Part shown: positions 11,870-23,369 of the stretch, piece by piece
How the letters are laid out: every line of letters begins with the position of its first letter
How positions within the stretch are numbered: the stretch's first letter is position 1
Source of the DNA: Favolaschia claudopus
Taxonomy: Eukaryota; Basidiomycota; Agaricomycetes; Agaricales; Mycenaceae
DNA: 64,000 bases
Assembly: GCA_037176885.1 (NCBI GenBank)
Contig: JAWWNJ010000050.1
Location: 1,426,001 to 1,490,000, forward strand
Direction: 5' to 3'
Program-made: the position numbers and the translations under genes
The notes under the pieces: model-generated
What the model was told of the DNA's origin: nothing
The model's input: the letters and a program-made list of their open reading frames with translations, nothing else
The model's database searches: none

Positions 11870-12243
11870 TTTATTTTATGATGGTGAAACAATTATTTTT
11901 ACGGTTGAGCCAAGTAAATCGATGTATTTGAACCAACTTTTACAGCGAGAATGAGTTCAGAATGTTATCGTGGAACCCAGAAATCGAAGGAACATGGAAA
12001 TCAGGTGTGGCAAGGGAGAGCAAACAAGAACAAACATGCCGTTTCGGCCAAGGGCAATGCCCGTCATCAATGTAAACAACTGGGCTCAAGCACGCATTTG
12101 AGCTGGAGGTCAGATTGGAGCTCTGATGTATTCACAAAGGTTCAGGGAGCCTCACCAACTCACTCTCTGGCACGAGAATGCGCTGAAAGAGACGAAGAGC
12201 TCATTCGGCAAGGGTGGAGCCGAGGACGCGGGACCAAACACAG
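11870..12243. other. no gene recognised
   Basis: Downstream flank of the coiled-coil gene. A small reading frame at 11951-12247 has no motif. Confidence 0.4.
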
Positions 12244-12306
12244 GTAAGCAGATTTCGAAAACGAAAATCAATCAAAACCCGCATTCTTTTTCCGAAACGG
12301 CTGTAA
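12244..12306 (+). repeat. repeat R2, copy 1
   Basis: Begins GTAAGCAGAT, contains ATCAATCAAAACCCGCAT and ends near ACGGCTGTAA. Related copies: 12750-12817 (+), 12443-12510 (-) and 37922-37985 (+). The opening resembles a 5' splice site, and the copies at 12.7 and 37.9 kb are preceded by ACAGAATCGTCAACA. Confidence 0.5.
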
Positions 12307-12442
12307 CGTTGAATCGACGCAACAAAGTTGAATGGATACATCCAGCTGACTGAAGGGTTCGAGATCATGGAGAGCAGCTGAGCATTGAATATTGAATATT
12401 GAGGCTCCATTCGGTTGCGTCACTTCGGAGCACTTGACGTCA

Positions 12443-12817
12443 CTTACAGCTGTTTTACGGTTTTTGTCCGGTTTTTGATCACGCAAGAACCTCCAAAAGT
12501 TGCTTACCTTTGTTTGCTCCACCTCACCGGCTAAATTCAAGCCGAAACTTCATTTCTGCCTGCTGTCGCTCTCAGATGCTACATAAAGTGCCAAGAGAGT
12601 CATAGAAGGCAAATTGGATGTGAATAGACCTCGCACCAAGCTAAGAGATGCAGGTCTCGCAAGGACTTCAGCAATGTAGCAATCCTGCCGTTGTTGGAGT
12701 GGTGACGCCATGCGTGGCGCCGCCGCTGCCGAGGACAGAATCGTCAACAGAGGTAAGCAGATTTTGAGAAACTCCACTCGATCAAAAACCGGACAAAAAC
12801 CGTAAAACAGCTGTAAG
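12443..12817. repeat. inverted repeat with 38-bp perfect arms (R2 family)
   Basis: Arms at 12443-12480 and 12780-12817 are exact reverse complements (CTTACAGCTGTTTTACGG...). Weaker similarity extends inward to about 12515 and 12735 through TTGCTTACC / GGTAAGCA. The centre is non-coding. It may be a small MITE; no target duplication was found. Confidence 0.6.
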
Positions 12818-14808
12818 AGTATTTCTCACCAAAAGTTTGGCGTGGAATTTTTCCCAAGTGCTCCAAAGTGACTCAAACACCACCAAACAAGAACGCGCAT
12901 GATCAGAGCCTCCAGGTTTCTGATCCTCTTGCCAAAACATTCCGATTAGATGGTAGTTCAATCCCTCAAGAGCGATTCTCGATGACGTGACGACGTATTC
13001 TCTTCCTTCCCCCTCCTTCCCCCCACTATCGTCAACGACCACCGAGCGCCGCCTCCGGCTAGGCTGCTGGTGGTCACCATCTCGAAGACTTCTTTGGGGG
13101 GCCGGCATACTCCCCCCACCCTTCAACACCTCCTATCTGAGTGGATGAAGATCTTCGCGCCGTGCGCGACTGGCTGTTTCTTTCGGCTTGACTCGTCTTG
13201 AAGACTTCGATAACGGGGGGCCGGCCCTCTTCTTCATTCATCAAAACCTTTCCTCTATGGACGACAAGCCTTTGTGCAACGGATGAAGGCCGGAATCGCT
13301 TGTGTACGTCTCGGTAGCACCAAGCGCTGTTTTTACGGCTGCGGTCTCGCTCCGTTTGGCGGTTCCGTGACTGGAGACGGGAGTTTAAGGTGTTGAGGAT
13401 GTGGGAAGATTTTGGAGTGGGGGGCCTAGAGGATCGAGATTCAGCGGGGCATAGGAAGGTTTGGATTGGGAGATTTTGAGTTGGAAGGAAACGACGCCGC
13501 GGTACGCTGGAACGATGCGGACGGACTTGGCTCAAATCGGACGAAGCGCTGACACTTCGGTGCCTGGCTGCATGCTAGCGCGTTAATTTGATACGCGCTG
13601 CGCGAGGATTCTTGATCCAAACAAACGAAATTGATAGAGTAGCCGGACGCGCGCAGCGCACAGGTCTTCCCCGCCAGGAATGTCTTGAAGGAGAGTAGGA
13701 GAGGGAGCGGGAAATACCCAGCGCGACGGCGCTCAGTATTGTGCGAATCTCCAACTCAGATGAATTAGAAGGAAAGTGTAGAAAGACAAACGGAAACTGT
13801 CCGCAACCAAGGCGGCAGCAGCGCGAACAGAGTTCGTCCCATTGGAAGAGAGCTCGAAGAGGAAGTGGGAGAGTAAGGACAGTGGTGTAGTAGCTCGGCA
13901 GCCCAACCTGTTGAAATCTGGGGCAGAGATCTTCTCAAGACATGGACGAGCAAGCGCGTCGCAAGCAGCCAGGATTCAGATCCAAAGTCCGAGGTACACA
14001 GCCAAACATGTCTTAATTTTGAGGAGACGAGGCCGTTTGGGAGAGCGGAGAACGGAGGCAGCGCGTGAGGTCCGAGGCGTGCAGCTGGCAATCCAGCGCT
14101 TCCTCAGACGTCAACGGGTTGGTAGTTCATCGAGTATTCATTGAGGAGAACAGGAATGGCGACACCAACGGCGCCCAAACAAGTGCTTACTATATTTTCG
14201 TTCGCCCAAAACCCATCTACTCGAATCGCCGAATATCGGAGATGTTTATGAAGCAGCAAGGCTGTCTTGATGTCTCGGTCTTGAAGACCTTCGTTGGGGG
14301 GCTGGCATCCTCACTCCTCAAGACCTCTTCTCCGGATCATCGATATCGGAGGATCGTCGCATTCGGTGGTGCTGGAGGAAGCGCTTTTCAGCTGCATGCC
14401 TCTTCAGCTCACCTTGATTCTGCATCCTTCCCGCAGTTCACTCGCTGCACGCCGACATTCTGTCTCTGAGGCCTGTGGCCTTTTGCTTCGCTCCATGATA
14501 TTGGTGTCTTCCTTTGAGAGGAAGCTTCGTCGCGGGGTTTCTTTCGTTTGCACTTTTTGTTGCTGGATTTGAGGGCTAGCCCTCTTCTTTTGCGGCCGCT
14601 GGCGATTGCGCACCGGACATCTTTCGCGCGTGAACTGGACGACGCCTTCGACGCAAACAGCGAACCCCATCGCCGCAGCTGCTGGTACTGTTTTGCCGTG
14701 GAGATCGTTGATATGGGGGGCCGTAAGTTGGTCGGGGAGGATTATTGGTGAAGGATTTGGTTTGGAGAGAATTCAAGGAGGCGGACCGAGTTGCCTATAC
14801 AGTTGATG
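12818..14808. other. repeat-rich stretch, no firm gene
   Basis: Minus-strand frames at 12782-13129 and 13074-13535 and a plus frame at 13842-14144 are open but motif-free. The motif GAAGACTT...GGGGGGC recurs near 13085, 13200 and 14285, and GGAAGCGCT...GCATGC recurs near 13540 and 14375, the same motif as in the 14.8-15.8 kb repeats. Confidence 0.35.
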
Positions 14809-15830
14809 ACGCACTTTGGCGCCTCGCCAAACTGCTGAGACTATGGGGACATCTCTTCATAGGCGGCATGTAATGTCCCACAGGCCGCACTGACCCATCC
14901 TGACGCTCATCCACATGATGGGACTGAGATACGGGTGCGGTTGGAGCGCCGTCGGGCGCGGCCGCCATTGAAGAGAAATAAACCTCAGTAATCTGGCAAC
15001 GCACTGCGGAGATCGGAAGGATTGTGGACGTTGAGGCGGATTGGTTAGTGTGGAATGAGTAGCGAGTACGAGGAAGCGCTGATAGTTTGCCTGCATGCCT
15101 TCGGAGCTCCGTCCCTCAAATATACATATTTGGGAGGCCAAGCTCGCTTGAAATAGCACTACAGACGAACATTGGGAGTACATATCCACCTCACCGTAAC
15201 TTCTACTGAGCGATACCGCCGAGGAACGGTGGCGACATACCTCTCGAAACGCAACCGCCCGCGTATACCCTCCCTCCTGCACAACCTCCCACCAATCCCA
15301 TTGTACTCCGCCGATTGCCTTGTTCTGTTTAGACGATCCAAAACAAAGTCGATGACGCACTGGAAACCTTTCTAAAAACGCAGAGTGGGGTCGGAGATCT
15401 CTTCCTAGGCGGCATGTATAGTCTCGCAGGCCGCCGTAACGACTGGTATTGGCGCTCATTGATGGAGTGAAGGGAGCGCCGTCGGACGCGGCCGCCTGTG
15501 GAAGGGAGTAATTCTCCGTACTCAACGCTGCTGAGACTGGATGAACTTGTGACGTCGAAGTGGATATATGCAGCTTTGGAGCAGCTTGACGAGGAAGCGC
15601 TGACGCTCCGCGTCTAGCCGCATGCCTGGGTCCTTTGAAAGATGTACGTTTGGGGGCAGTAGATTTGGGGATTGAAGCACTGCGATTGTCCACGACGCAC
15701 TTTGGAAACCTCGGAGAAAGAAGGAGGATTTTGAGGTTGGGTTAGATGAGGAAGCGCTGACGCTTTGCGTCTGGCTGCAAGCCTCCGTTCTTTAAATCTA
15801 CACGTCTGGGGGAGCAGAATATTGAGATAC
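14809..15830 (+). repeat. three degenerate direct repeats
   Basis: Units start with GACGCACT at about 14809, 15353 and 15693. Each ends with GGAAGCGCTGA...GC(A/C)TGC and a T-rich (G)TTTGGGGG-type tail. Units 1 and 2 also share GGCGGCATGTA and GGAGCGCCGTCGG. Unit 3 lacks the middle. A 278-codon minus-strand frame crosses units 1 and 2, but I do not accept it as a gene. Confidence 0.55.
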
Positions 15831-15841
15831 TATGGGCGATA

Positions 15842-16634
15842 TACTGTGCAAAAATTAACCTCTGCTTACAAGGTTTTTGAAGACAACTTACATCTCCGGC
15901 GACAACTTTACCTGCTTGCATCTCGAGGTTGATTACATCTCCTGTTCTGGTTGCATCTTGGTTGCATCTCCCAGGTTGAGTGCATCTGACCAAAGACTTG
16001 GCACCGAAACGGTAGAATGATCGGCCATCAGATTTGATTTTCAACTTTGTTCGGCTTGTTGCATGTGAATACCGGAAGTTTGTTACATGGATAGTGGGAG
16101 GGCAAAAGTATTCGAGCAAAACGGTCCAAGTATAAGGTTATGGTGCAGTATTATTTGGCATGAAGTCTGTTGGGAACAGGTAACATCAAACCTATCTCTG
16201 AACAAAGATAAACAGAGCGAGTCTGAGTAAATGTATTTCTCGTTGTGAGCAATCGGTGAGCGAACAGGATTGTTTCTTGATGATCCTGGTTTGGCTCTTT
16301 TCACCTCTAGCGTTATGTATAGGCATTCTTTAGAAGCACCCCGTTGGTTGACGCATTTTGCGTTATTGCCGAGTCTGTCGTTGATGCGATTGATTTCGGC
16401 ACACGGCTGCCATCATTATCTACCCTGCATGAAGTCAGTGAAGTCATGAATAACACCGACTTGGTAGTTGCGAGCATACCTGGCAAGTTGTTCCCACTAA
16501 TGGAGTTGCAACCAACCTCACGATTTCGTTGTAAGTTGCAGCCAAAAAGATGTAAGTTGCACGAAAAGTTGTAAGTTGCGAACAAAAACCCTGTTTTCAG
16601 CTGAGTTGTAATCACCAATAATTTTTGCACAGTA
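15842..16634. mobile_element. TA-flanked MITE with GTTGCA repeats
   Basis: Ends TACTGTGCAAAAATTA (left) and the complement at the right, flanked by TA at 15840-15841 and 16635-16636. This fits a Tc1/mariner/pogo-type MITE. Both arms carry many GTTGCAT or GTTGTAAGTTGC motifs. It is 793 bp with no transposase. Confidence 0.7.
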
Positions 16635-16637
16635 TAT

Positions 16638-18285
16638 GTGCCATACACGTCTGACGGATTTGGGGTATGCCCAGACTGCAAAATACACTACGATAACAAG
16701 GGATCGGGGATCGTTCACAAAAAGCGGGCTGACACCAACGAATCTGTCCGGTTGGTTTCACGTACTGGTATGTGTCCTTCTAGCATTCATTATATTGTCC
16801 TGCTCACATTCATTTCAACAGAAGCGGGTACCTCTCGACAGCAAGGTGAAAAAGGATCTACTATCCTGGCGCCCTTACGCTCATCATTTTTTAGGTCGCC
16901 ACCCGGCTCCATTGAGCTCTAGCGCTATAGCACACATACAGAAAGCAACTGCCCAAGCAAATCGAGGTGGGTTTAGTCTTGACCTTGGTGTATTCATGTT
17001 TCATTGTTTGCAGGTGGACGAGCTAGCGCTGAGCCTCTTCGATCGCTTGGCGCGTATCCTCAGCATGGATCAATGGCTCCGCCACCCATTCCTTCGCATC
17101 GGCTTCCTGATGTCAGAATACCTGGGAATGGCGGCCCTAACTCGTCTGTATTGGCGTCGCTTGCTCCGCCGGGGCCGCCATTGGGGTACGGCTACACCGA
17201 TAAGCATGCAGGCTACCTCGAAGCACGATCCCACCTTCAGCAACTTGCATACGCTCCTACTTCAGATCATCGAATCACATTGGATCTGCGCGGGGTCATT
17301 AGAAAGCCTGGGCGTGTCACTCCCGAAATAGTAGCGGTAAGTTTTACTTGCGGCTTTCAATGATTTCATGGCATGATATTCATGAGTGTCCGTTAAGGAT
17401 ATGTTCTGTGTTGTCGATAAAGTCAAGGCAAGTGTTGGAGCTTCCGACATCCTGACTCTGGCTTGGATGCATCTAAGCCCCAAATGGATTGAGCATACCA
17501 ACAACTACCCGCTATCAATAACCGAGTGCAGCATCTTCACCATCTACAAACCCAATACCAAGTCCCCGAATCAACCTCATTTCAAGACCGGGAAAATGCT
17601 GATCAATCTCTGCATTCCCTCCAATACTTATTGAGCCTGGGAGGAGTACGATACACAGCAACAGATGGATCAATTCAGCAATGCAGATAGCGAAAGAAAG
17701 TCAGTCGAGTCAGAGGATGAATCGGTGAAGAGGATCTTGTTATATTATTCTCTATCTTCAATGTCTGCTCTTTCTAGGTGGCTATAGTGTCCCGAACGAC
17801 CATTCAAACTCGCAGCAGAGCAGGAAAACCACCCTCACGATCAGCAACCAAGTTGCAACCCTTGTTTCTAGGGGCCAGTACCGCTTCGGGCTCGGGCTCG
17901 CCAGCAAACTCTGCTCTCAGACCTGCTTCATTTTCTAGTATGTATCGAGATTGAACATCTTGCAACTATTGATTGTCGTCGCATAGATTCGAAGCAATCA
18001 GGAAAAGAGAACAGCGCATTCCGACATGAGAATGGTTTGACTCGTTCACATCTAGAGGTATGTCCTGGGACCTGCTGTCGTATTAGGTTTGCTTCAATGA
18101 TCTTTCCAGAATGGGGACGAGGATATTGTCCCAGCTTCAGATACCAGAACCATCGCCAGGTTACCCAAGCACGCTCTCATCACAGCTTTGACTCAACAGA
18201 CACCGCCTTCACGACTAGAGATGGGTGGTTTGAGTATGTTAATTCGTTGCTACCTGATATTGCGACGTAAACATTTATTCTGTCG
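16638..18285 (+). CDS. hypothetical multi-exon protein, limits uncertain
   Basis: I do not recognise the function. A spliced reading is supported by good GT-AG pairs and coding-like segments. The first exon contains TSDGFGVCPDCKIHYD (CxxC pair) and ends near 16767. A donor GTATGTGTCC pairs with TTTCAACAG near 16821. A proline-rich exon runs from about 17014 to 17338 (HRITLDLRGVIRKPGRV), joined across 17339-17390 to KDMFCVVDKVKASVG. A Ser/Pro-rich exon lies near 17780-17938, followed by short exons to about 18235 (NGDEDIVPASDTRTIAR, LPKHALITALTQQ). No ATG begins the first frame cleanly, and it stays open across the target site of the MITE at 15842-16634, so the 5' end may have been cut off by that insertion. 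The 3' end runs into repeat R1. Confidence 0.4.
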
Positions 18286-18445
18286 CAGTTACGGTTGGCG
18301 GGAAGGCCGCGGTTGGTTTCGACTTCTGATTTCTGTCATCGGCCATTTCGGGAAGTTGTCCGAGCACATCCTTGCATACAAAACCAAGCACCACTTTGCC
18401 ATAGGGCTAGTGGGGGTCGATCTGAATACATAAATGTGACACTAA
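18286..18445 (+). repeat. repeat R1, copy 1
   Basis: Begins TACGGTTGGCGGGAAGGCC. It matches the reverse complement of about 28805-28986, with shared blocks TGTCATCGG and ACAAAACCAAGC. A shorter third copy lies near 7845-7900. Confidence 0.6.
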
Positions 18446-18726
18446 GATACTCGGAAAATGAATTTATTATGTTAATAGAGTTCGGAACGCTTGGAGGATG
18501 GTTTCTTCCTAAATAAGGCAATGCCGGTTATAGCGGAGACCCGGCCACGCGATCACATGACCCATTATTATTCTTTTGCGCCGCGTTATGCGTGAGGGAA
18601 GCCAGTCTGACTTCAGATTGCAGCAGTTAACAGACTGGGGTAGATATAGGCGCCTTGTGCCGCATTTTCAGCGAAAAACAGCGAGGTTCTGCTTGGTAAT
18701 TTAAGTATGGACAGAGATAATGCTAC
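18446..18726. other. no gene recognised
   Basis: Spacer between repeat R1 and the 3' end of the minus-strand DDE gene. No motif seen. Confidence 0.4.
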
Positions 18727-18994
18727 TCAAACAGAAATCGCCTCGTACAAGCCTCGAGTTTCAACCTGCTCACGAATCCGAGGCGCCATAGCATTGAATA
18801 TAGCCCATCCAGACAATGCTTCAATTGTCGGAGAGCCCAAATGGATATAAACTTCGAATGCAAGGGCTGCAAACTCATCAGGCACCCAGCGGAAAGCTTC
18901 CTCCGGAGGAGTTTCGATTAGCGCTCGAAGCTCATCGATAGCTTCTTGAGTAACCTCTACAGCAACGTTTTCAAGGCCGTAATCTTGAGGCATA

Positions 18995-19520
18995 CTCGCA
19001 GTTACCAAAAGTAACCGAATTCGGGGGTTTTTCCCAGAAATTACGATGGTCAAGAAATTTTGAGCAATCAAGGGTTCATTTACAGCGTGTTTGCTACAAC
19101 CTTCATCATATAAACTTGGGGTAAGCTATCACACAGTGGGTGAATAAATTAATCTTCAAAATACCATTAATTTGGCAGTGTTTGCCTTTTTGGGAACGCA
19201 GTCACCAAAGTTTCAGGTGGGTGAGTACCTCAGAAATAGGTCTACTATCTCATGACATTGTACCTGAGAACTCAGTGTGTGCTGGGCTATCCTCATCCTT
19301 GAATGAGGGTACTAAAACAGAGCAAGAAATTGTTGATTTGGCACATAAATAAACAAACATAGAAAATCAGCACAGGGAAAGCCCAATCACTTCGGTGCAT
19401 GTTATGTGCAGTAGCATAAGATCATCCCCCCTCTCTCCCACCAGTTGAACCAACTGCTAACTGTATTAGCTGGTCGCAAGCAAGGCATTTCTACATTCGG
19501 TCACTTTTGGTAATGCCGAG
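18995..19520. mobile_element. TA-flanked MITE in the DDE gene
   Basis: The ends CTCGCAGTTACCAAAAGT and CTCGGCATTACCAAAAGT face inward, extending to ACCGAAT, and are flanked by TA at 18993-18994 and 19521-19522. It is 526 bp and non-coding. One TA left behind gives GTATTTGATATGCCT, which reads VFDMP in the gene frame. Tc1/mariner-type by target site. Confidence 0.75.
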
Positions 19521-20463
19521 TATCAAATACAACATTCGGTGCCACACCTGATGGGAGACGTCGTCCAGGTTGCTTGCGTGTCTTCTGGTTATTAAAGTAG
19601 TCGACAAATTCGTCCAGACCAATCTGAACGATTTGAGGCCACAGCCAGCGAAACAGATGCCTAAGAATCGCAGTCAGCTCATTGCATGCTCAAGAGAAGA
19701 TAGAAGAGCTTACCTGTGGATCAAATCTCCGGGAATGAGATGAATTCGGCCCTCTTCGAGAATCTCGCGGAGACTGCGACCGTTAAACTTGCGATCGTAA
19801 GACCAAGTTGACTCGATGGAAATATTGCTGGTGCTCTTGACTGCGACACACGGAGGCCATTGCTGAAAAGAGAGTTTCGAAAATTTCTCGCTATTCAAAG
19901 TCAGTTCATTGTTGTTCCCGAGGAAGAACAACACACCGAAGGCTTGTTTGAAATGCTGCCAACCACCCAAGCTCAATGCCGCCATCGAATGTGACTTGAA
20001 CCGAGGTTGCTACAGGTACGACAACAGTAAGCAAGCAATAAATTAACTACCCTAGCATGTTAATAGTACCTTGATGAGCTGAAACCATATCCAAGAATAC
20101 ATGTCCAACTGTGTCGCTAAGGCGAGCGTTTGGAACAACCACGAGCCAAAGAACCTTTCCCACATGATCGCGCATCCCATATACATCTATCCCAATCCCA
20201 GCGCCCATGTGAAGTCCCTTCTCATTCAGCTTCTCGTGCCCGTCAACATGTATCTCTTGAAAAATACCTATGGCATCCAGTGCACCGCGCTTCTTCGGGC
20301 CAGTACGACGGCCGGGACGACGCATATCCGAAGGACCCTGCCCAACAAGGCCTTTCATCGTGGAGCGAACAAGGTCACTGGAGATTACGCTGGGTAAACA
20401 GACGGCACGTTGAGCCAAGCAAGCAAACTTACCGAGGGATTGTCAGATTCAAACGGAGCGAAG

Positions 20464-22301
20464 TATGCTGTTCGTTGTGTAAAAAAATTCAAAACCCCTT
20501 ATGATACAAATGTACCTCATATATTTGAGGTGAATAGAGCTACAAGCCGCAATATGGTGTGTATAGCTTGACGAGACAGACAATATATAGTGTGAGTTGG
20601 CGGTCAATATATATTGAGTGTCACTCAATATATTGTGAACTTTCACAAGCTATAGAAATTAAGCCCGACACAGCGAGCGGGCCCTCCCTCCCACTGTCCG
20701 AGCCATGGCTCGGGGCCTTCCGCCCTGCAACGCTGTCGTGGCGGGTGTTGAGCTCAGCCCTCGGGCCTCTCGGTCAACTCTTCGGCCCATTTCGGACCCG
20801 GCTCCCGATCTTTGGCCGGGCTTGGCAGCGGCCTTCCATCGTGTGAACTACCCCCGAAAAAGGAAAGGCAGTTCAAAATACCATGTTTTCTCTGTTTTGC
20901 GCGCCGTTCCTCCTGAATGAAGGGCAGAGTATTCACTAGTGATAAAACAGACTTAGATCAAGGGCCTTCCGAGATAAGAAATTTCCTTATATAGAAGGGG
21001 GGGAGGGGGGGTCCCAAGGGCCTCGAGAAAAAACTTTCATATGAATTTTTGTAACTCGGTTCTGAGGGTTGTATGCAGCAGATATATGCTAGGTACGTTG
21101 TTCTACAGCCTTATTTTAGCAATTCAGTACTTCAGATCCAACTCTGGCCACCATTGTCACCGTCAGATGGGTTTGACCGCCGTTCGGGCCTCTCGGCAGC
21201 CTCGGCTGTCAGTGTGTATGCTGTTGCTTGGTCCAGAAGACTGGTTGCTGACATTGAGAAATATCAATTTTGCAGAGTGCAGGTACGTGGAAATGTGCAA
21301 AATAACAGGTTCTTCGCTTCAAATGCTGATGTTGAGTCCGAAAATACATAAATTTGATACAGATAACAAATTGGGTGGTGGGAAGACCACGTGAATTTAC
21401 CATATAAGGCATATTACGGCAGCAGGAAGGGAGGGGGGGTCGCCCGAAGTCGCTGAAAAAAAAACTTCAACCCCCGGTACGGATTTCGCGGATCGGTATC
21501 CCCTTGACTTAGATTAGGAAAATTATTGAGCTTCCAGGCTTGGTGTGTTCCACTGCAAGGGCCGTGGAGTGATATAATAGGCACATTGGAATTCTATGGC
21601 TGCCAAAACTGTAGCAGACAAGGGCACCGAACGGAGTCGGATATAATATCGGCGAAAAGCCACATTTGAGTCTTCGACTATCACCTTGTCCCATGTTTCA
21701 AACCAGTGGAGGTTCAACGTTCAACATCGAAGAAAACACTGGCAGGTTCAACCAGAAAACCAATGCCTTGTCAGGATTCACACACTCACTCAGAAATACA
21801 ATGGAGCAAGCAAGTTGCAGGTGGTTTATTTTCAGCAGAACCATTAACTGAGGTCTCGGAAAAGAAACACGGTAGTTTAACCTAGTTTTCAACTGCCTTT
21901 CCCGTTTCGGAGGCAGTTCACACGATGGAACGCCGTAGCCAAGCCCAGCCAAATGTCGGAAATCGGGCCCGAATTGGGCCGGAGAGTTGACCGAGAGGCC
22001 CGAGGGCTGAGCTCAACACCCGCCACGACAGCGCCGCAGGGCGGAAGGCCCCGAGCCATGGCTCGGACAGTGGGAGGGAGGGCCCGCTCGCTGTGTCGGG
22101 CTTAATTTCTATAGCTTGTGAAAGTTCACAATATATTGAGTGACACTCAATATATATTGACCGCCAACTCACACTATATATTGTCTGTCTCGTCAAGCTA
22201 TACACACCATATTGCGACTTGTAGCTCTATTCACATTCAAATATATGAGGTACATTTGTATCATAAGGGGTTTTGAATTTTTTTACACAACGAACAGCAT
22301 A
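20464..22301. mobile_element. 1838-bp element with about 400-bp inverted repeats
   Basis: The outer ends TATGCTGTTCGTTGTGT are identical, and the arms match for about 400 bp (20464 to about 20885 and about 21875 to 22301). The arms include GGCCCTCCCTCCCACTGTCC and the palindrome CCGAGCCATGGCTCGG. Flanking direct repeat GCGAAG lies at 20458-20463 and 22302-22307. The centre has no transposase; a G-rich run is near 20996-21012. It inserted into an exon of the minus-strand DDE gene. Superfamily unknown: 6-bp duplication with long TIRs. Confidence 0.75.
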
Positions 22302-23369
22302 GCGAAGCAATCTTCTTGACAGTGTCCGGACCCTGACCTTGGTTGATGTCGCGCGAAATGATGTCGGCAATTGCTGCGGTGGCTTGTTCGATTGCTTTGA
22401 ATTTGCGAGCACTTGGCACTTCAAACTTGTTGTTCAATTCCTTCAACTTCGTCTTGCTGATCCAACAATGAAGAAATATAAGAAACAGAAAAGGAATCCA
22501 AAGACAAGGAAGAACATACCCAATTTTGATGCCGTGGTGTTCTTCGAGATATCGAAGGCGGATAGGAAGAGAGAGGGAACGGCGCTGAAATTCATGCAAG
22601 ATTTCTCGGAGTTGTTCATCGGGTGGAACTGAAGGCGGTCAAAACAGGAGAAATAAGTAGAGTATAGCAGGAGAACGCACAGACACCGTTGTCGACACCG
22701 TTTGCGCCAGTTGGGTTGACCATGGGGAATCTGAATTCAGTGTTGCGAAGGTGTTCTAGCTTTTACAGCAGTTTGCAGATGTAATGACACCACGTCGCAT
22801 CACATGTAAAGAAAGCGAAAAACACGTTTTCTTGTATCGCCTCATTCTTGCTCGTTTCTTGCCCAATCTCGACTATTCTTGTATGTATGAGGTCGGCTTA
22901 ATCTGGGTCTCAAGACGCTGGTATTTTCAAAATGCCGACTTTCAATTTGGCCGACATCCACTTGACATCCAGCTTCTCCAACATTGTCGCGCTCGGCGCG
23001 ATTCTGGACGGAATCGCCCATGTGTAGGCGCACTTGGAAGGCATTTTTGGTCGCTCTTGGCATATGTGCAAGTTTAAATTGTGGCTGCCGGGTGTATATA
23101 ACAACTTATCAGAATAATTTGTTTGGGACCATTTGATCTTACTCCATGTGCATAGCAGCGTTATGCACACAGAATGAGTCTTGAGATCTCCAGAAAATAG
23201 TCATCTGGCATGCTTAGTATTGTATGTGTGGTACAAAGTGGCTAATAGTAAGTAAGCCACGCAGACTCCAGTGGCAAACGAGAAAAAAAATAGAATACGC
23301 CACAGCGAAATTTGGCAAAAAATTAGCATCCTTTCCTTTTGAGGACGCACCCCACTGGTGCTATACACC

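Larger units (their letters stand above)
18727..22723 (-). pseudogene. DDE/integrase-core protein gene split by two insertions
   Basis: Read on the minus strand from ATG 22723 to TGA 18727, this gives a protein like the integrase-core proteins common in agaricomycetes. Exons lie at about 22723-22685, 22624-22520, 22456-22302, 20463-20433, 20389-20070, 20009-19930, then 19866 to 19521, and 18992 to 18727. Blocks in order: QLREILHEFQRRSL, TKLKELNNKFEVPSARK, EIHVDGHEKLNEKG (first Asp), QVTFDGGIELGW (second Asp), SNISIESTW (Glu), LFRWLWPQIVQIGLDEF, LPSGVAPNVVFD, then EAFRWVPDEFAALAF. All three acidic residues are present. Two elements interrupt coding exons: 20464-22301 (GCGAAG duplication) and 18995-19520 (TA duplication). 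Skipping each with one copy of its duplication keeps the frame. The intron near 19867-19930 has a weak donor. It is dead as it stands, unless the inserts are spliced out. Confidence 0.7.

Noticed and set aside
14857..15693. 278-codon minus-strand open frame
   Set aside because: It crosses two degenerate direct-repeat units, has no motif, and its composition tracks the repeats; likely chance.
18727..19071. 114-codon minus frame as a separate small gene
   Set aside because: It reads as the C-terminus of the DDE gene once the TA-flanked MITE is skipped.
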